DNA from: DYJK01 sp040755055
GTDB lineage: Bacteria > Bacteroidota > Ignavibacteria > Ignavibacteriales > Melioribacteraceae
Direction of reading: 5' to 3'
Length of the DNA stretch: 64,000 nucleotides
NCBI GenBank assembly: GCA_040755055.1
Contig: JBFMBS010000001.1
Location: 124,001 to 188,000 of the forward strand
In this document: piece after piece, positions 26,037 through 34,751 of the stretch
Position numbering within the stretch: position 1 is the stretch's first letter
How the letters are laid out: every line of letters begins with the position of its first letter
Notes under the pieces: model-generated
Told to the model about the DNA's origin: nothing
The model's input: only the letters and a program-made list of their open reading frames with translations
Database searches by the model: none
Position numbers and translations under genes: made by a program

Positions 26037-27233
26037 TTAATAAAAATAAGAATATACTTGTTCCGAACCATCTGAAAATTTCCAAATGATTTTTTTCAGT
26101 AATGATGCCGTGTCGTATTCGAATACAACATCGGCGGTGAATCCCTTTTTATCTTTGTAGAAACCTTTTACCGGTAAACCATCCTTCCCGTTTTCAAATG
26201 TTATAGTTCCGTTCAGCCACAAATCCGAGTTGTCGTACTCACCACTAGATAGTAATCCGGCAGAATCGTAATGGAATATCTCCCTCCCATATTTTTTATC
26301 GCTCATAAAAAACTCTTTTTCCACCATCTTCCGGTTCTCATTATATCTATATCTAAAAAGTGCATTTTTATTATTTGAATACCTTCTAAATGTTCTCACA
26401 AGTGTCCCGTCACCGGCATAAATGTAATATGTGTCGGTCCAGAATCCGTCCGATCTCTCAAACAATTTTTTAATAAGTTTTCCCGATGAACTATAAGAAT
26501 AATATGAAGGTCCGCTTATTTTATCTCCGTAGCTGTAGTCCTCTTTGTTCACCAGCACCTTAAGATTTACCGCAAACGGGTTCGGGTTGGAATAAACAAT
26601 TTCTTTTCCGTCATCGTGTTTGTAATACTCATAAATGAATGTCTGTTTCCATCCCGGGTCAAATTCCCAAACTTCTTTTGTTAGGTTTCCGCTGCTATCG
26701 TATTGATAGAATATTTTAGCGCGGCTTTTTTCGTTCTGGAACAACTCGCCTTTTTCTTTCTGTCCGTTCGGATTATAATATATTTTGATTACACCGTTTA
26801 ACCACCCGTTATAAGCGCTGCAGTTTATTTGTACAAGTTGATTTGCGGAATTGTATTCGAAAGTTGTAACGCCTCTCGTCGTATCGAGTAGAATGAATTC
26901 TTCGCTTATAAGTCTGTTCTTGCCATCGTACTTAAAAAGCTGAACGGTGTTCTTATGGTCGGAATATTCTCTTACTTTTTTGATCATATTTCTATCATTG
27001 TCGTAAAAGTAAAAGTTAATTGAATATCTGTTCCCATTCACTAATTCCCAGGTGGCTACATTGTTTAACCCATTTTCATCATAATCGAAATGTGTAACTC
27101 CGTTTTCGCCGCTGCTGTTTTCATAAATCAATTTCACTAATCGGAATTTTTCATTGCCGGAATCGTATGCCGTAAAATTAACGGACGAAAAAAGTATGAC
27201 CATCGCGATAAATAATTTTAGATAATGTTTCAT
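26037..27233 (-). CDS. Exported YD/RHS-repeat-like protein
   Basis: A 398-residue protein with signal peptide (residues 1-22, LFSSVNFTAYDSG). It is built of about a dozen degenerate beta repeats with the pattern FxYDxxGxLxxE: THFDYDENGL, QLFKYDGKNRLISEE, TTFEYNSANQL, FYQYDSSGNLTKE, FHYDSAGLLSSGE and FEYDTASLLKK. These match YD repeats of RHS-type shells, but the length is far below that of toxin-carrying RHS proteins and no toxin domain follows. It lies 39 bp upstream of the LytS gene on the same strand. Function unknown. Confidence 0.75.
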   Translation of the reverse strand: MKHYLKLFIAMVILFSSVNFTAYDSGNEKFRLVKLIYENSSGENGVTHFDYDENGLNNVATWELVNGNRYSINFYFYDNDRNMIKKVREYSDHKNTVQLFKYDGKNRLISEEFILLDTTRGVTTFEYNSANQLVQINCSAYNGWLNGVIKIYYNPNGQKEKGELFQNEKSRAKIFYQYDSSGNLTKEVWEFDPGWKQTFIYEYYKHDDGKEIVYSNPNPFAVNLKVLVNKEDYSYGDKISGPSYYSYSSSGKLIKKLFERSDGFWTDTYYIYAGDGTLVRTFRRYSNNKNALFRYRYNENRKMVEKEFFMSDKKYGREIFHYDSAGLLSSGEYDNSDLWLNGTITFENGKDGLPVKGFYKDKKGFTADVVFEYDTASLLKKIIWKFSDGSEQVYSYFY

Positions 27234-27281
27234 TTTTTTGCCTCTTCTATTTCTTTATCTGAGAGTAATTCTCGTCCGTTG

Positions 27282-27836
27282 TTATTTGATCCCGGTCTTC
27301 ATTATCTGATACGAAAGTTGTTCAATGTTGTTTATTGCATCTCTATCGGCAATTGCATCACCGGCATTATAAGATTGTGACAAAACGTTCCCGATAAAAT
27401 TAATTTCCAGTGTTCTAAAAATTCTTTTGAACATTTCCACTGTAAGATCGCAGTCACCGGCACCGCTTCCGGCGGATAATATCACCGCACCGTTCTTCCC
27501 GGCAAGTTTTTTATTTACAAAGTAGGGGCGCAAACGGTCAATAAGTAACTTCATTTTTGCAGTTGTACCAAACCAATAAATTGGTGTTCCAAACACTATT
27601 ACATTGGCGTTTTCCATTTTTTCATACAGCAGATTTGCATCGTCATCAAGCACACAGCGCAAATCATTTTTTTTACATGAACGGCAATCAACGCACGGTT
27701 TTACTTCATAATCATACAAATAGGTTAACGATGCTGAAGTTCCGCTTACGTTTAGCAAATCGCTCAAATATTTTGATAAGTAACTCGTGTTCCCACTTTT
27801 GCGCGGACTTCCGATTAATATTTCGGTCTGCTTCAT
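27282..27836 (-). CDS. Flavodoxin-family NADPH-dependent FMN reductase-like protein
   Basis: A 184-residue cytoplasmic protein of the flavodoxin_2/FMN_red superfamily. The phosphate loop GSPRKSGNT (residues 9-17) binds FMN. The segment GTPIYWFGTTAKMKLLIDRL (near 83-102) is the family hallmark after the third strand. Cys48, Cys51 and Cys54 in CVDCRSCKKND recall the iron-sulfur-flavoprotein or IsfB subset, where such cysteines may bind a cluster. It probably reduces quinones or other small acceptors. The last base of the gene is 48 bp before the YD-repeat gene. Confidence 0.88.
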   Translation of the reverse strand: MKQTEILIGSPRKSGNTSYLSKYLSDLLNVSGTSASLTYLYDYEVKPCVDCRSCKKNDLRCVLDDDANLLYEKMENANVIVFGTPIYWFGTTAKMKLLIDRLRPYFVNKKLAGKNGAVILSAGSGAGDCDLTVEMFKRIFRTLEINFIGNVLSQSYNAGDAIADRDAINNIEQLSYQIMKTGIK

Positions 27837-28056
27837 AATAATCCGTTACCACCAATATTTAACACTTAAAATAAAATGTTCTAATTTGCTTCCCATTTAG
27901 ACTAATTACTTGCAATATAGTTATGCCATTTACCGATAATATGGAACTCTTGTCGATATTATTTTATTAAGAAGTGATTGGAAGGTGTAATTCTTTGTGA
28001 AGTAAGATTCTAATCTTTTTAAGAGACTACTCTAAAAATAGTGACCAAATCTCATA

Positions 28057-29277
28057 TTAATTTGCCGCGTCTTCTCTTGCGGTGCGGATCCATGCTTTGG
28101 TGTGTCCTTTGGTCATCAATTTGAAATACAGAATCAATTTCCAGAGAGCAAATTTGGGTGCGTTTAAAAGTGCTTTGTAAGCCGATGCATCGGCTCGCGC
28201 CAAAAAAAGTCCTCCCAGCACATAAAAAATTTGCAGTGCGAGAAACAAAATCCACATTATCAAAAAAAAGTTTGACGAAAGGATGCCGGCATAAGTGATC
28301 AGCCATGTTGCAAGTAGCATTACTGCCGTAATCAAAAAAAGATTTGTAAATGCCGGCGTTATCAACTCGACAAACGCATCAAAAATTTTGAAAGACTTTT
28401 TTCCGAGTGCTTCTTTCAACAATAAGAGAGAATACTTTTTAATAATCGGAAACCTTCCTAATTCCCATCGGGCCCTTTGCGATTCTGCATTCTGCGGTTT
28501 AGACGGCATCGACGCAAAAACTTTTGCTTCCGGTGCAAAGGTTACAGTTATCCCTTTCAACAATAAATTCAACCCGTATTCGAGATCCTCTGTTTGAGAA
28601 TATGCAAGCCATGGATTTTTCCTTAGCACATCTACATCAAAACACATTCCGTTTCCACGCAGACCGGCAGAGCAATTTAACATTTTTCTTCCGAGCGGTC
28701 TTGCATAATTGTACAAATACAAACCGACTCGCGTGATCTCGGAACTCCACGCGCCAGGTTTCGGCTCTACAAGATCGGCACACTGGATTACCTGACTACC
28801 GTTATTGAGATAAGTATTTAAAACTTCCAAAATATTTTTTGATACAATAGTATCGGCATCTATAACAAGAAACGCGTTAAAATTTCTGCGGCTTTTCAGT
28901 AGAAGCTCGAAACACCATCTGAGCGCGTAACCTTTTCCGCGGAATTCCTTGCTCTCCCTTTCAAATACGATTGCACCGGCGCGTGATGCTCGAAGAAACG
29001 TTTCATCTGTACAATTATCCGCAACAACAAACACCTGGAACAATTCTTTCGGGTAATCGACTGCTAATAAGTTTGCAGCGGTTTGTTCAATTACCCGTTC
29101 TTCGTTGTGTGCCGGGATTATAATTGCAAAACGGAATTGTTTTTGTTCGGTAACATCCGGCTTTGCCTTAACAACATTCATTCTATTCTTATACACAAAT
29201 CCAAACAGAACCAATACCGACGAATAGATTGTGAAGAATCCAACGGCGGTCAAACAAATTATTAATAGAATTGTCAC
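28057..29277 (-). CDS. Membrane glycosyltransferase family 2
   Basis: A 406-residue processive-type GT2. One N-terminal membrane span (residues 3-25) anchors the protein. The GT-A domain carries the nucleotide Asp in VVADNCTD, the DxD motif in VIDADT (near 147), TEDLEYG (near 233) and the QxxRW-type QRARWELGR (near 268). C-terminal membrane spans lie at ~310-370. These are the hallmarks of cellulose, hyaluronan and poly-GlcNAc synthases. The start is GTG, supported by GGGGAG eight bases upstream. It lies after the exopolysaccharide genes, separated by a 298-bp spacer with a dispersed repeat, and may build a glycan at the inner membrane. Confidence 0.9.
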   Translation of the reverse strand: MTILLIICLTAVGFFTIYSSVLVLFGFVYKNRMNVVKAKPDVTEQKQFRFAIIIPAHNEERVIEQTAANLLAVDYPKELFQVFVVADNCTDETFLRASRAGAIVFERESKEFRGKGYALRWCFELLLKSRRNFNAFLVIDADTIVSKNILEVLNTYLNNGSQVIQCADLVEPKPGAWSSEITRVGLYLYNYARPLGRKMLNCSAGLRGNGMCFDVDVLRKNPWLAYSQTEDLEYGLNLLLKGITVTFAPEAKVFASMPSKPQNAESQRARWELGRFPIIKKYSLLLLKEALGKKSFKIFDAFVELITPAFTNLFLITAVMLLATWLITYAGILSSNFFLIMWILFLALQIFYVLGGLFLARADASAYKALLNAPKFALWKLILYFKLMTKGHTKAWIRTAREDAAN

Positions 29278-29326
29278 TGTTTAAACTCCCCGATTTTTAT
29301 TGTAATTCTTTTCTTTGCTTAGAGAA

Positions 29327-29583
29327 GTTACACAAGCTGTGTTTTAAATTACCCCGACATTTAAAGCGCGCAGCATAGCATAAATTTTGTTCTCCCTTTG
29401 CGATCTTTGCGATGTGCCTTGCGGGTCTCTGCGTGAAATTACTTAAAGATTATCACGCAAACTTGTCCGCCTCCGGCGGAGTGCGCAAAGAAAACGCAGA
29501 GTGCGCTGAGAGTTTTGCAACTAACTCCGAAGGTCGTAGCAATTAAAAAATTACCAACATAAATTTTACGCAATCTCAGTTAC
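29327..29583. repeat. Dispersed intergenic repeat, copy A
   Basis: This spacer shares an ordered set of blocks with 58573-58797: ACACAAGCTGTGT at one end, then CCCTTTGCGATCTTTGCG, ACGCAGAGTG, TTTTGCAAC and an end block ACGCAATCTCAGTTAC. Copy A also contains the triloop palindrome TCCGCC-TCC-GGCGGA (29466-29480). The repeat runs into the stop codon of the GH9 gene. It looks like a degenerate, non-coding mobile or structural element; identity could not be computed. Confidence 0.5.
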
Positions 29584-30658
29584 TTAATTTTTCTTTACCG
29601 AATTTTGATAAGTACGACGCAATAAAAACCATCGGCGCAGTGTAATTAATGGCTGTCTCGTTTACGTAATAATTTTTTTCATAATCCTCGTAACATTTAC
29701 CGGGCATCTCCGAAATTATCTCTCCGTTCAATCTCGAATTGCTGTTTGGTCCGGCAACTAACATTCCCGGCACCGGGTTACCCGGATATTTGAGCATCGA
29801 GAATTGATGATACGGACATTTAACCGGGCACGTTCCGACCCCGGTAACAAATGAAATCCCGAATGTATTTCTTCCGAGCAAGTAATGAAATTGATTGAGT
29901 GCCGCATCCAAATATTTTTCTTTGTTAGTTATGCGGTGAAGATTCAAAAGATCGAAAGCATACCCGGCAATCACACTGTTCGAGCCCCAGTAATATTCAT
30001 CATTGTTCAATAAACATTTATAACCGCCGCGGTCTGTTCTTTTGACAAGTTCGTCACAATAAAAATTTGCATTTGCAAGAACCGCATTTCTCGTTTCAAT
30101 ATTTCTTAAGGGATTGAGTTTCAGAAAAGAATAGTAAGCAAAGTTTGCAGTGTTCTTCCAGCTTACCGTGTAATTCGGGCCGCCGACTTTCCGGTAATTA
30201 GCGAGGAAATAATTCAGATATTCCTCGGAACTTGTCAACCGGTACAATTCAACGGATGCCCACAATCTTTCGTCGGAATCATTTTCGTCGCCGTATTCGC
30301 CGCCTTCAACATCATACGGATTTTTGAATTGAATATTTCCGGGATGACGTTCCAGAAATTTCCAGGCATTTACCGCGCACCTCAAAAGCTGTAATGATAA
30401 TTCTTTATCATAATTGTTTATCAATCTTGCACCGAGAGCAGTTACTGTCGATGTTGCCGCCGTTGAGGCAGTACTGATTCCGAAAATATATTGTTGATCG
30501 GTTTCTTCATCCGGCAGATGTTCGTCTGTCCATTTTTTAATCGATACTTTATGATAAACGGCGCCGTCGTCTCTTTGCATTTTCAAAAGCCACTTCAAAG
30601 CGCGACTTGCTTCATCAAGAAGATCGGGAATCGTGTTTCGTGATTCGGGAATGTTCAA
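29576..30658 (-). CDS. GH9 endoglucanase-like enzyme, C-terminal part split off by frameshift
   Basis: 360 residues corresponding to most of the (alpha/alpha)6 catalytic domain of glycoside hydrolase family 9. NIPESRNTIPDLLDEA...LLKMQRDDGAVYHK at its N-terminus is the standard continuation of the GH9 motif encoded by the preceding ORF. The acid/base region is intact: DYEKNYYVNETAINYTAP with Glu334. The conserved GTCPVKCPYHQFS segment matches the GH9 loop around the active site (usually RNPHHR). The TTG start merely marks where the frame opens. A single extra T in the T7 run at 30670-30676 would join this ORF to the one upstream. Family members cleave beta-1,4-glucans; here it may trim the exopolysaccharide during export. 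Confidence 0.85.
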   Translation of the reverse strand: MNIPESRNTIPDLLDEASRALKWLLKMQRDDGAVYHKVSIKKWTDEHLPDEETDQQYIFGISTASTAATSTVTALGARLINNYDKELSLQLLRCAVNAWKFLERHPGNIQFKNPYDVEGGEYGDENDSDERLWASVELYRLTSSEEYLNYFLANYRKVGGPNYTVSWKNTANFAYYSFLKLNPLRNIETRNAVLANANFYCDELVKRTDRGGYKCLLNNDEYYWGSNSVIAGYAFDLLNLHRITNKEKYLDAALNQFHYLLGRNTFGISFVTGVGTCPVKCPYHQFSMLKYPGNPVPGMLVAGPNSNSRLNGEIISEMPGKCYEDYEKNYYVNETAINYTAPMVFIASYLSKFGKEKLSN

Positions 30659-31320
30659 TTGGCCGTCATAAAAAAATCCGGATTGCTTTCAAATGCGTAC
30701 AATAAAAATGCTGCACTAACAGCGGTGCTCGGAACAAATTTGTTATAATCGCCGGCATCATGCCAACCACCGGATATGTTCATTTGTTCTGTTGGATCAT
30801 CATAAAACAGAGCGTGTTTGATGTGACAGATCGGGTGTTTCCATTCTGTGCTGTTACTAATTTCTTCTCCGCAGCGCTGGTAATAAAAGCTTTCCAAGGT
30901 TTTGATTGCACACTCGTTATAAACATTATTGTTGACTGCAAAATTGTAAGATGTTTCCGCGAGGACCGGGATTGTAATCCGATACATTCCCGGCTTCCTT
31001 AAATCCGAAAAATCAAGAGTAAATAAATTATCGCCGGTTGCCTTATCAAATTCCATCCTATCATTAAACTTTTTTTTAATTACTACCACGTTCGTGGCAG
31101 CATCAATAATTAAAAAAGTATCGGGCTGCACAGCTTTTATAAGTGCGGTCTTTTCGTCATCAGGCCGGTATCCCAATTGGTTGATTAGAATGCCGTTCTG
31201 TTTCAAATTCTCCCCGGTGTTGCTTAATTTTTTTTCGGAAAGATAAGAAAGGAACAACAGCGCAAACACAAGCAGCACCACGGATAAACCATAAATACCC
31301 TTGCGATTGGATGCATTCAT
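30655..31320 (-). CDS. GH9 endoglucanase-like enzyme, N-terminal part (frameshifted)
   Basis: 221 residues. An N-terminal membrane anchor lies at 10-28 (LSVVLLVFALLFLSYLS). Residues ~40-130 are the immunoglobulin-like CelD_N domain (ILINQLGYRPDDEKTALIK). The start of the GH9 catalytic domain follows, with the signature GGWHDAGDYNKFVPSTA, whose two Asp residues are the catalytic-base pair. The frame ends in NPDFFMTAN. In the +1 frame the DNA reads ...FFYDGQLNIPES, exactly the expected GH9 continuation, so a one-base loss in a T tract splits the gene. The ATGA overlap with the proline-dehydrogenase-like gene places it in the exopolysaccharide operon. Confidence 0.85.
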   Translation of the reverse strand: MNASNRKGIYGLSVVLLVFALLFLSYLSEKKLSNTGENLKQNGILINQLGYRPDDEKTALIKAVQPDTFLIIDAATNVVVIKKKFNDRMEFDKATGDNLFTLDFSDLRKPGMYRITIPVLAETSYNFAVNNNVYNECAIKTLESFYYQRCGEEISNSTEWKHPICHIKHALFYDDPTEQMNISGGWHDAGDYNKFVPSTAVSAAFLLYAFESNPDFFMTAN

Positions 31321-32183
31321 AACCGCTCCATCATTTTGTTGCTGAATTTAATATTTATTCTTTGCCTTCGATTGAACAGATCGCTTACAAACCAGCCGAT
31401 CATTGCCGGTCGCTCATAAGCAGTTCGTAAATTGTACTGCAAGTAAGGTTCGCCGTAAGCAACATAAAAACGGACCTTAATTTTTTTCGAATCAAATTTG
31501 GCTTGTACAGCATCGCCTATCGAAGGAAGGGAAAAAAATTGTTCTAGTTCGAAATCGGTTTTGGTATTATCAAAAATTCGAATTGCCTTTTCGGCAAGAT
31601 GTTCATCGTGTGTTGCAAGCGCAATTAAAGGGACATGATCAATCAACATGTGAACAATTTTCAAAAAGTTTTCTTCGACACTGATTATCTCGTCTCCCGG
31701 ATCTGTCCACTGACCTTTCACAATGCGTACCGGTACTTTCATACCGGCTAGTTCATATGCATCGTAAAAACTTCTCTGCCATCTTGCCGGAAGCGTATAA
31801 CCCAGATTATCGTAAATCGCTTTTGCTTGTTTAAAAAACCTAAAGGACCTTTCTGCATATTCGGGTATAAATGAATCGAAGTGGATCCTGATTTTGCTGC
31901 CTGGGATTTCTTTTATAATTTGCTCAAAAAGATTCAGATCAAATTTTATTGCGGATGGTTTGATCGACAAATATGATTCAAACCCGTTTTGTGAAATTGC
32001 ATCTACGATTTTCATATATTCTTGTGCAACTTCGTGTTTGTTGTCGCCATAATGGGTCCACACCGAAATAGTTGTTGCATATCCGTTTGTTGAAGACCAT
32101 CTGCAAATTCCCCCGGCACTTTTCAAATCGGGCCCGGCTATGTGCCGTTTTGCCGCTAAACTTCTTATATAATTGTTAAGCAT
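31317..32183 (-). CDS. Proline-dehydrogenase-like TIM-barrel protein
   Basis: A 288-residue soluble protein with the layout of the ProDH/PutA flavin barrel: ARWQRSFYDAYELAG, VRIVKGQWTDPGDE (compare VRLVKGAY), IALATHDEHLAEKAIRIFD, FELEQFFSLP and VRFYVAYGEPYLQYNLRTAYERP (compare YVPYGxxWxxYxxRRLxERP). True proline dehydrogenases oxidise proline with FAD. Here the Arg pair that binds the carboxylate is only partly kept (RTAYER instead of RRLxER), and the context is an exopolysaccharide operon, so another amine or imine substrate is possible. It is nearly full length for the catalytic core and overlaps both neighbours by a few bases. Confidence 0.7.
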   Translation of the reverse strand: MLNNYIRSLAAKRHIAGPDLKSAGGICRWSSTNGYATTISVWTHYGDNKHEVAQEYMKIVDAISQNGFESYLSIKPSAIKFDLNLFEQIIKEIPGSKIRIHFDSFIPEYAERSFRFFKQAKAIYDNLGYTLPARWQRSFYDAYELAGMKVPVRIVKGQWTDPGDEIISVEENFLKIVHMLIDHVPLIALATHDEHLAEKAIRIFDNTKTDFELEQFFSLPSIGDAVQAKFDSKKIKVRFYVAYGEPYLQYNLRTAYERPAMIGWFVSDLFNRRQRINIKFSNKMMERL

Positions 32184-32625
32184 GTGATACCTCGCTGATT
32201 CTGTTTACTCTTTTAGCTGAAATTGAGAATAATTTGTTAATTAAACGCGACGGATAAGTACGGCTCAAATCAAAAAGGCATGACAGATACGAATTGTAAA
32301 TCCGGTAATTACTAATCTCATGAAAATGATTAGTCCAGATGTGCAGCCATTCTTCATTGCTGCCAAGGAATTCTACAGCATTCAATTTTTTGAAGAAGGC
32401 ATAACCGATAACTTCATTCATCAAAATTATTCCGGGTGAACACCGTGCAAACGCTTCATTAAATCCGATCTTGAGCAGCCAGAAACGGTTTGCATATTCA
32501 ATTCCGATTTGTACTGCTGCTGCAATGCCGCTGATTCTCAGAAAACAAAAGCGAAGCATTTTCAACTCAACCGTATCTCTTGAGTATGAACGGAAGAAAT
32601 CGCCGAGTCTTTTGTTACTCATCAT
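32176..32625 (-). CDS. BioF2/GNAT-type acyltransferase, C-terminal part (frameshifted)
   Basis: 149 residues matching the second half of the Acetyltransf_6 (BioF2-like, CelD-like) fold: MMSNKRLGDFFRSYSRD, LKMLRFCFLRISGIAAAVQIGI (acyl-CoA/phosphopantetheine strand), FWLLKIGFNEAFARCSPGIIL and a terminal AVEFLGSNEEW. In related genes in this operon these follow directly after the segment that ends the neighbouring ORF. The two frames meet at 32622-32634; one extra G in the run at 32632-32634 (+ strand CCC) would give EPGTAMMSNKR and a single ~365-residue protein. Likely transfers an acyl group to a sugar amine; substrate unknown. Confidence 0.75.
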   Translation of the reverse strand: MMSNKRLGDFFRSYSRDTVELKMLRFCFLRISGIAAAVQIGIEYANRFWLLKIGFNEAFARCSPGIILMNEVIGYAFFKKLNAVEFLGSNEEWLHIWTNHFHEISNYRIYNSYLSCLFDLSRTYPSRLINKLFSISAKRVNRISEVSHA

Positions 32626-33272
32626 CGCGGTCCCGGCTCTTTTTTCCAGCTCGACGCTTCTGTTTCAAAAATTTCGCCAAGATATTTATCAACATTTTCT
32701 ACATCTGGTGTTGTGATTTCAATGCTCACTTTCCCCATTTCTTCCGCTATGCGAAGCAATCTTTTTAAACTCGATCTCTGGCTTTTGGAAATCTTTTGCT
32801 GAAAACTTTCCCACGTTCCGTGTACCGGCAGATACGGAACATTTTTGCTGTTAATCATAACCGGGTTTTTATTCTGCTCGCTGAATTGTTCAATTTTAAT
32901 TTTCTCAAGCGATAACTCTCTAATACCGCCGAAAAAAATCGTTTTATTCATCCGCGCAATTGCTTCCAGTAAATCGTGCAAATATGTTTCGTCTTCGTAA
33001 AGAAATCCGCACGGCTCGCCATGCAACGATGCACCGAGCATTCCAAGTCTTTCCGCAGAATTATCTTTGGCGAGTACGAGGGGGGCAATTGCCTTCACAA
33101 TGCCTTCTTCAACTAATATTACTACGAACATATTTTCACCGGGTCCTAATGTACGTGCACAATTAACCAACCACTCAAAGCGCAAAAGCGGCATCTCCAG
33201 ATTATCCGCGAGGCGGTTGCAATCATTTTCAATTGCACTTAGCTCTTTTATATTTTCAATAATCTTAATCAT
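32622..33272 (-). CDS. BioF2/GNAT-type acyltransferase, N-terminal part (frameshifted)
   Basis: 216 residues that match the first half of the same fold as the intact 481-residue protein upstream: LLRFEWLVNCARTLGPGENMFVVILVEEGIVKAIAPLVLAK (compare the WxxxWW...GKLIGIAPL block), then PYLPVHGTWESFQQKIS and KSQRSSLKRLLRIAEEMG. The frame breaks after FETEASSWKKEPG. The stop TGA overlaps the ATG of the next ORF. It is the second single-base interruption within 2 kb, the other being GH9, so base-calling error is a serious alternative to real decay. Confidence 0.75.
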   Translation of the reverse strand: MIKIIENIKELSAIENDCNRLADNLEMPLLRFEWLVNCARTLGPGENMFVVILVEEGIVKAIAPLVLAKDNSAERLGMLGASLHGEPCGFLYEDETYLHDLLEAIARMNKTIFFGGIRELSLEKIKIEQFSEQNKNPVMINSKNVPYLPVHGTWESFQQKISKSQRSSLKRLLRIAEEMGKVSIEITTPDVENVDKYLGEIFETEASSWKKEPGPR

Positions 33273-33290
33273 GGTTGTTTCTATTATTAT

Positions 33291-34736
33291 TCAACTTCGC
33301 TCAACGCTTGGTGAATAACGGTTTCTATTTTTTCTGCCGGCATGCAGAACAAAATTGTTTTTACTTTTAAACCCGGGAGTTTTTCTTAATATATAATTGC
33401 TTGCCTTCTGCTTTTGAGTGTAAGATCTCAGTCGGTGTAAGCAGAAACCGACATAGGAATTTAGAAACGTTATCTTTCCGTGTTTTTGCATGTGGAGTTT
33501 TATCATTGCTTTCTCCTTATTAAAATGAAACATCAAATGCGTATAAACTTTTATCATGTAGTAACATTTCATCTTTAACCCGTTATGCCAATCATAATGC
33601 TTTACAATTACTCTATAATTATTTCCCACTCTAGATTGTTTGAATTTTCTTCTATCTCTAAAAAGACCAACTGTATCGGGATTGTTTGCGTCTCCACTTT
33701 CGTCCATTGCAAATATCCGGTTGACCCCATATTTCAAAAGTAAGGTCGATTCTCTTTCATCAAATCCGCTCATGTATTCGTAAATGTAATTATTGAATTC
33801 AAATGCAAGCCGGGCGGCAATAATCTTATTGTGATGCTTTACAACTTTGAACCGGAGCCGGTCTTTGTCGGGAAATTCTTCGCTGATTTTCAGGATAAAT
33901 TTTTCAAAACGTTTATCGGCGGTTAATGCCGGGTCGTCCCAACCCTTCTGATGCAGATGTTTTAATGTCTGGAAAGCGTTTGCAAAATCTTTATTACCCA
34001 CATTTTCTATTTCGAAACAGTATTCTCTCTCAGCTTCATCTTTCATCAGCGAGTGCTTGCTGTTTTTTGACCAGGTAAATTCTAAATAGGGTTTTATCGA
34101 ATCGGGAAGGTTCAATTTCCGGCATCGTTTAGTTTTGACATAACCAGCGTTAAAATTTTTTGTTTGCAAAAGCGGAATTAACCGTGTAAAAATGAAACTT
34201 TCTTCCGGCACATTTTGAAAATCGATTTCATCAAAGAAATATTTGAACTCATCCAGGTACGCAGCAACTGCCTCTGCGGTTTTTCTCTCACAGCCATCAG
34301 CCACAATTATATCGAGATGATTGCTCAAACCTTCAACTTCAATAGTAAGCGAGTGAGAGACTGCCGAGTTTAAACCGCAGCCGATTAATTTCAATTGCCG
34401 GTAAATGTTAAAACCGAAAAGCGAGTAACACTTTATAAAAAGCGGTGCAATGCCGATTAGCTTTCCGCAATGCGAGATCAATAAAATGTGAAGCGTGTTA
34501 TGATTATCTGCGGCGAAACTGTTCCACCAACTATAAATCCACTCGTATGTTTGATAAATAGTAGATTGCGATGAACGCAAAACTATATCGTTCCACAACT
34601 CGTTAAGTTCCGGGGCACTATCAAAATCTTTAACCAAGCGAATAGCCACATCCGGGTCGTAGATATAATGAGCTGTCAAAATTTCGGAATGCCATTTGTC
34701 AATTTCAGTTCGATATGCATTGCCAATATCTTCCAT
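33291..34736 (-). CDS. BioF2/GNAT-type (FemAB-like) acyltransferase
   Basis: A 481-residue soluble protein of the Acetyltransf_6 family, two tandem GNAT-like folds as in FemAB. Diagnostic segments are TIYQTYEWIYSWWNSF, LISHCGKLIGIAPLFIK, KLNLPDSIKPYLEFTWSKNSKHSLMKDEAE, HLHQKGWDDPALTAD and a late YEYMSGFDERESTLLLKYGVNRIF. Such proteins transfer amino-acyl or fatty-acyl groups, and are common in exopolysaccharide loci of Bacteroidota and Proteobacteria. The C-terminal ~80 residues are basic. It overlaps no neighbour but lies within 20 bp of both. Confidence 0.85.
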   Translation of the reverse strand: MEDIGNAYRTEIDKWHSEILTAHYIYDPDVAIRLVKDFDSAPELNELWNDIVLRSSQSTIYQTYEWIYSWWNSFAADNHNTLHILLISHCGKLIGIAPLFIKCYSLFGFNIYRQLKLIGCGLNSAVSHSLTIEVEGLSNHLDIIVADGCERKTAEAVAAYLDEFKYFFDEIDFQNVPEESFIFTRLIPLLQTKNFNAGYVKTKRCRKLNLPDSIKPYLEFTWSKNSKHSLMKDEAEREYCFEIENVGNKDFANAFQTLKHLHQKGWDDPALTADKRFEKFILKISEEFPDKDRLRFKVVKHHNKIIAARLAFEFNNYIYEYMSGFDERESTLLLKYGVNRIFAMDESGDANNPDTVGLFRDRRKFKQSRVGNNYRVIVKHYDWHNGLKMKCYYMIKVYTHLMFHFNKEKAMIKLHMQKHGKITFLNSYVGFCLHRLRSYTQKQKASNYILRKTPGFKSKNNFVLHAGRKNRNRYSPSVERS

Positions 34737-34751
34737 AGTGCCAACCTTTTT

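Noticed and set aside
27914..27934. TGGCAT...TTGC on the minus strand, resembling a sigma-54 promoter
   Set aside because: GG and GC are 12 rather than 10 bases apart, which sigma-54 does not tolerate well.
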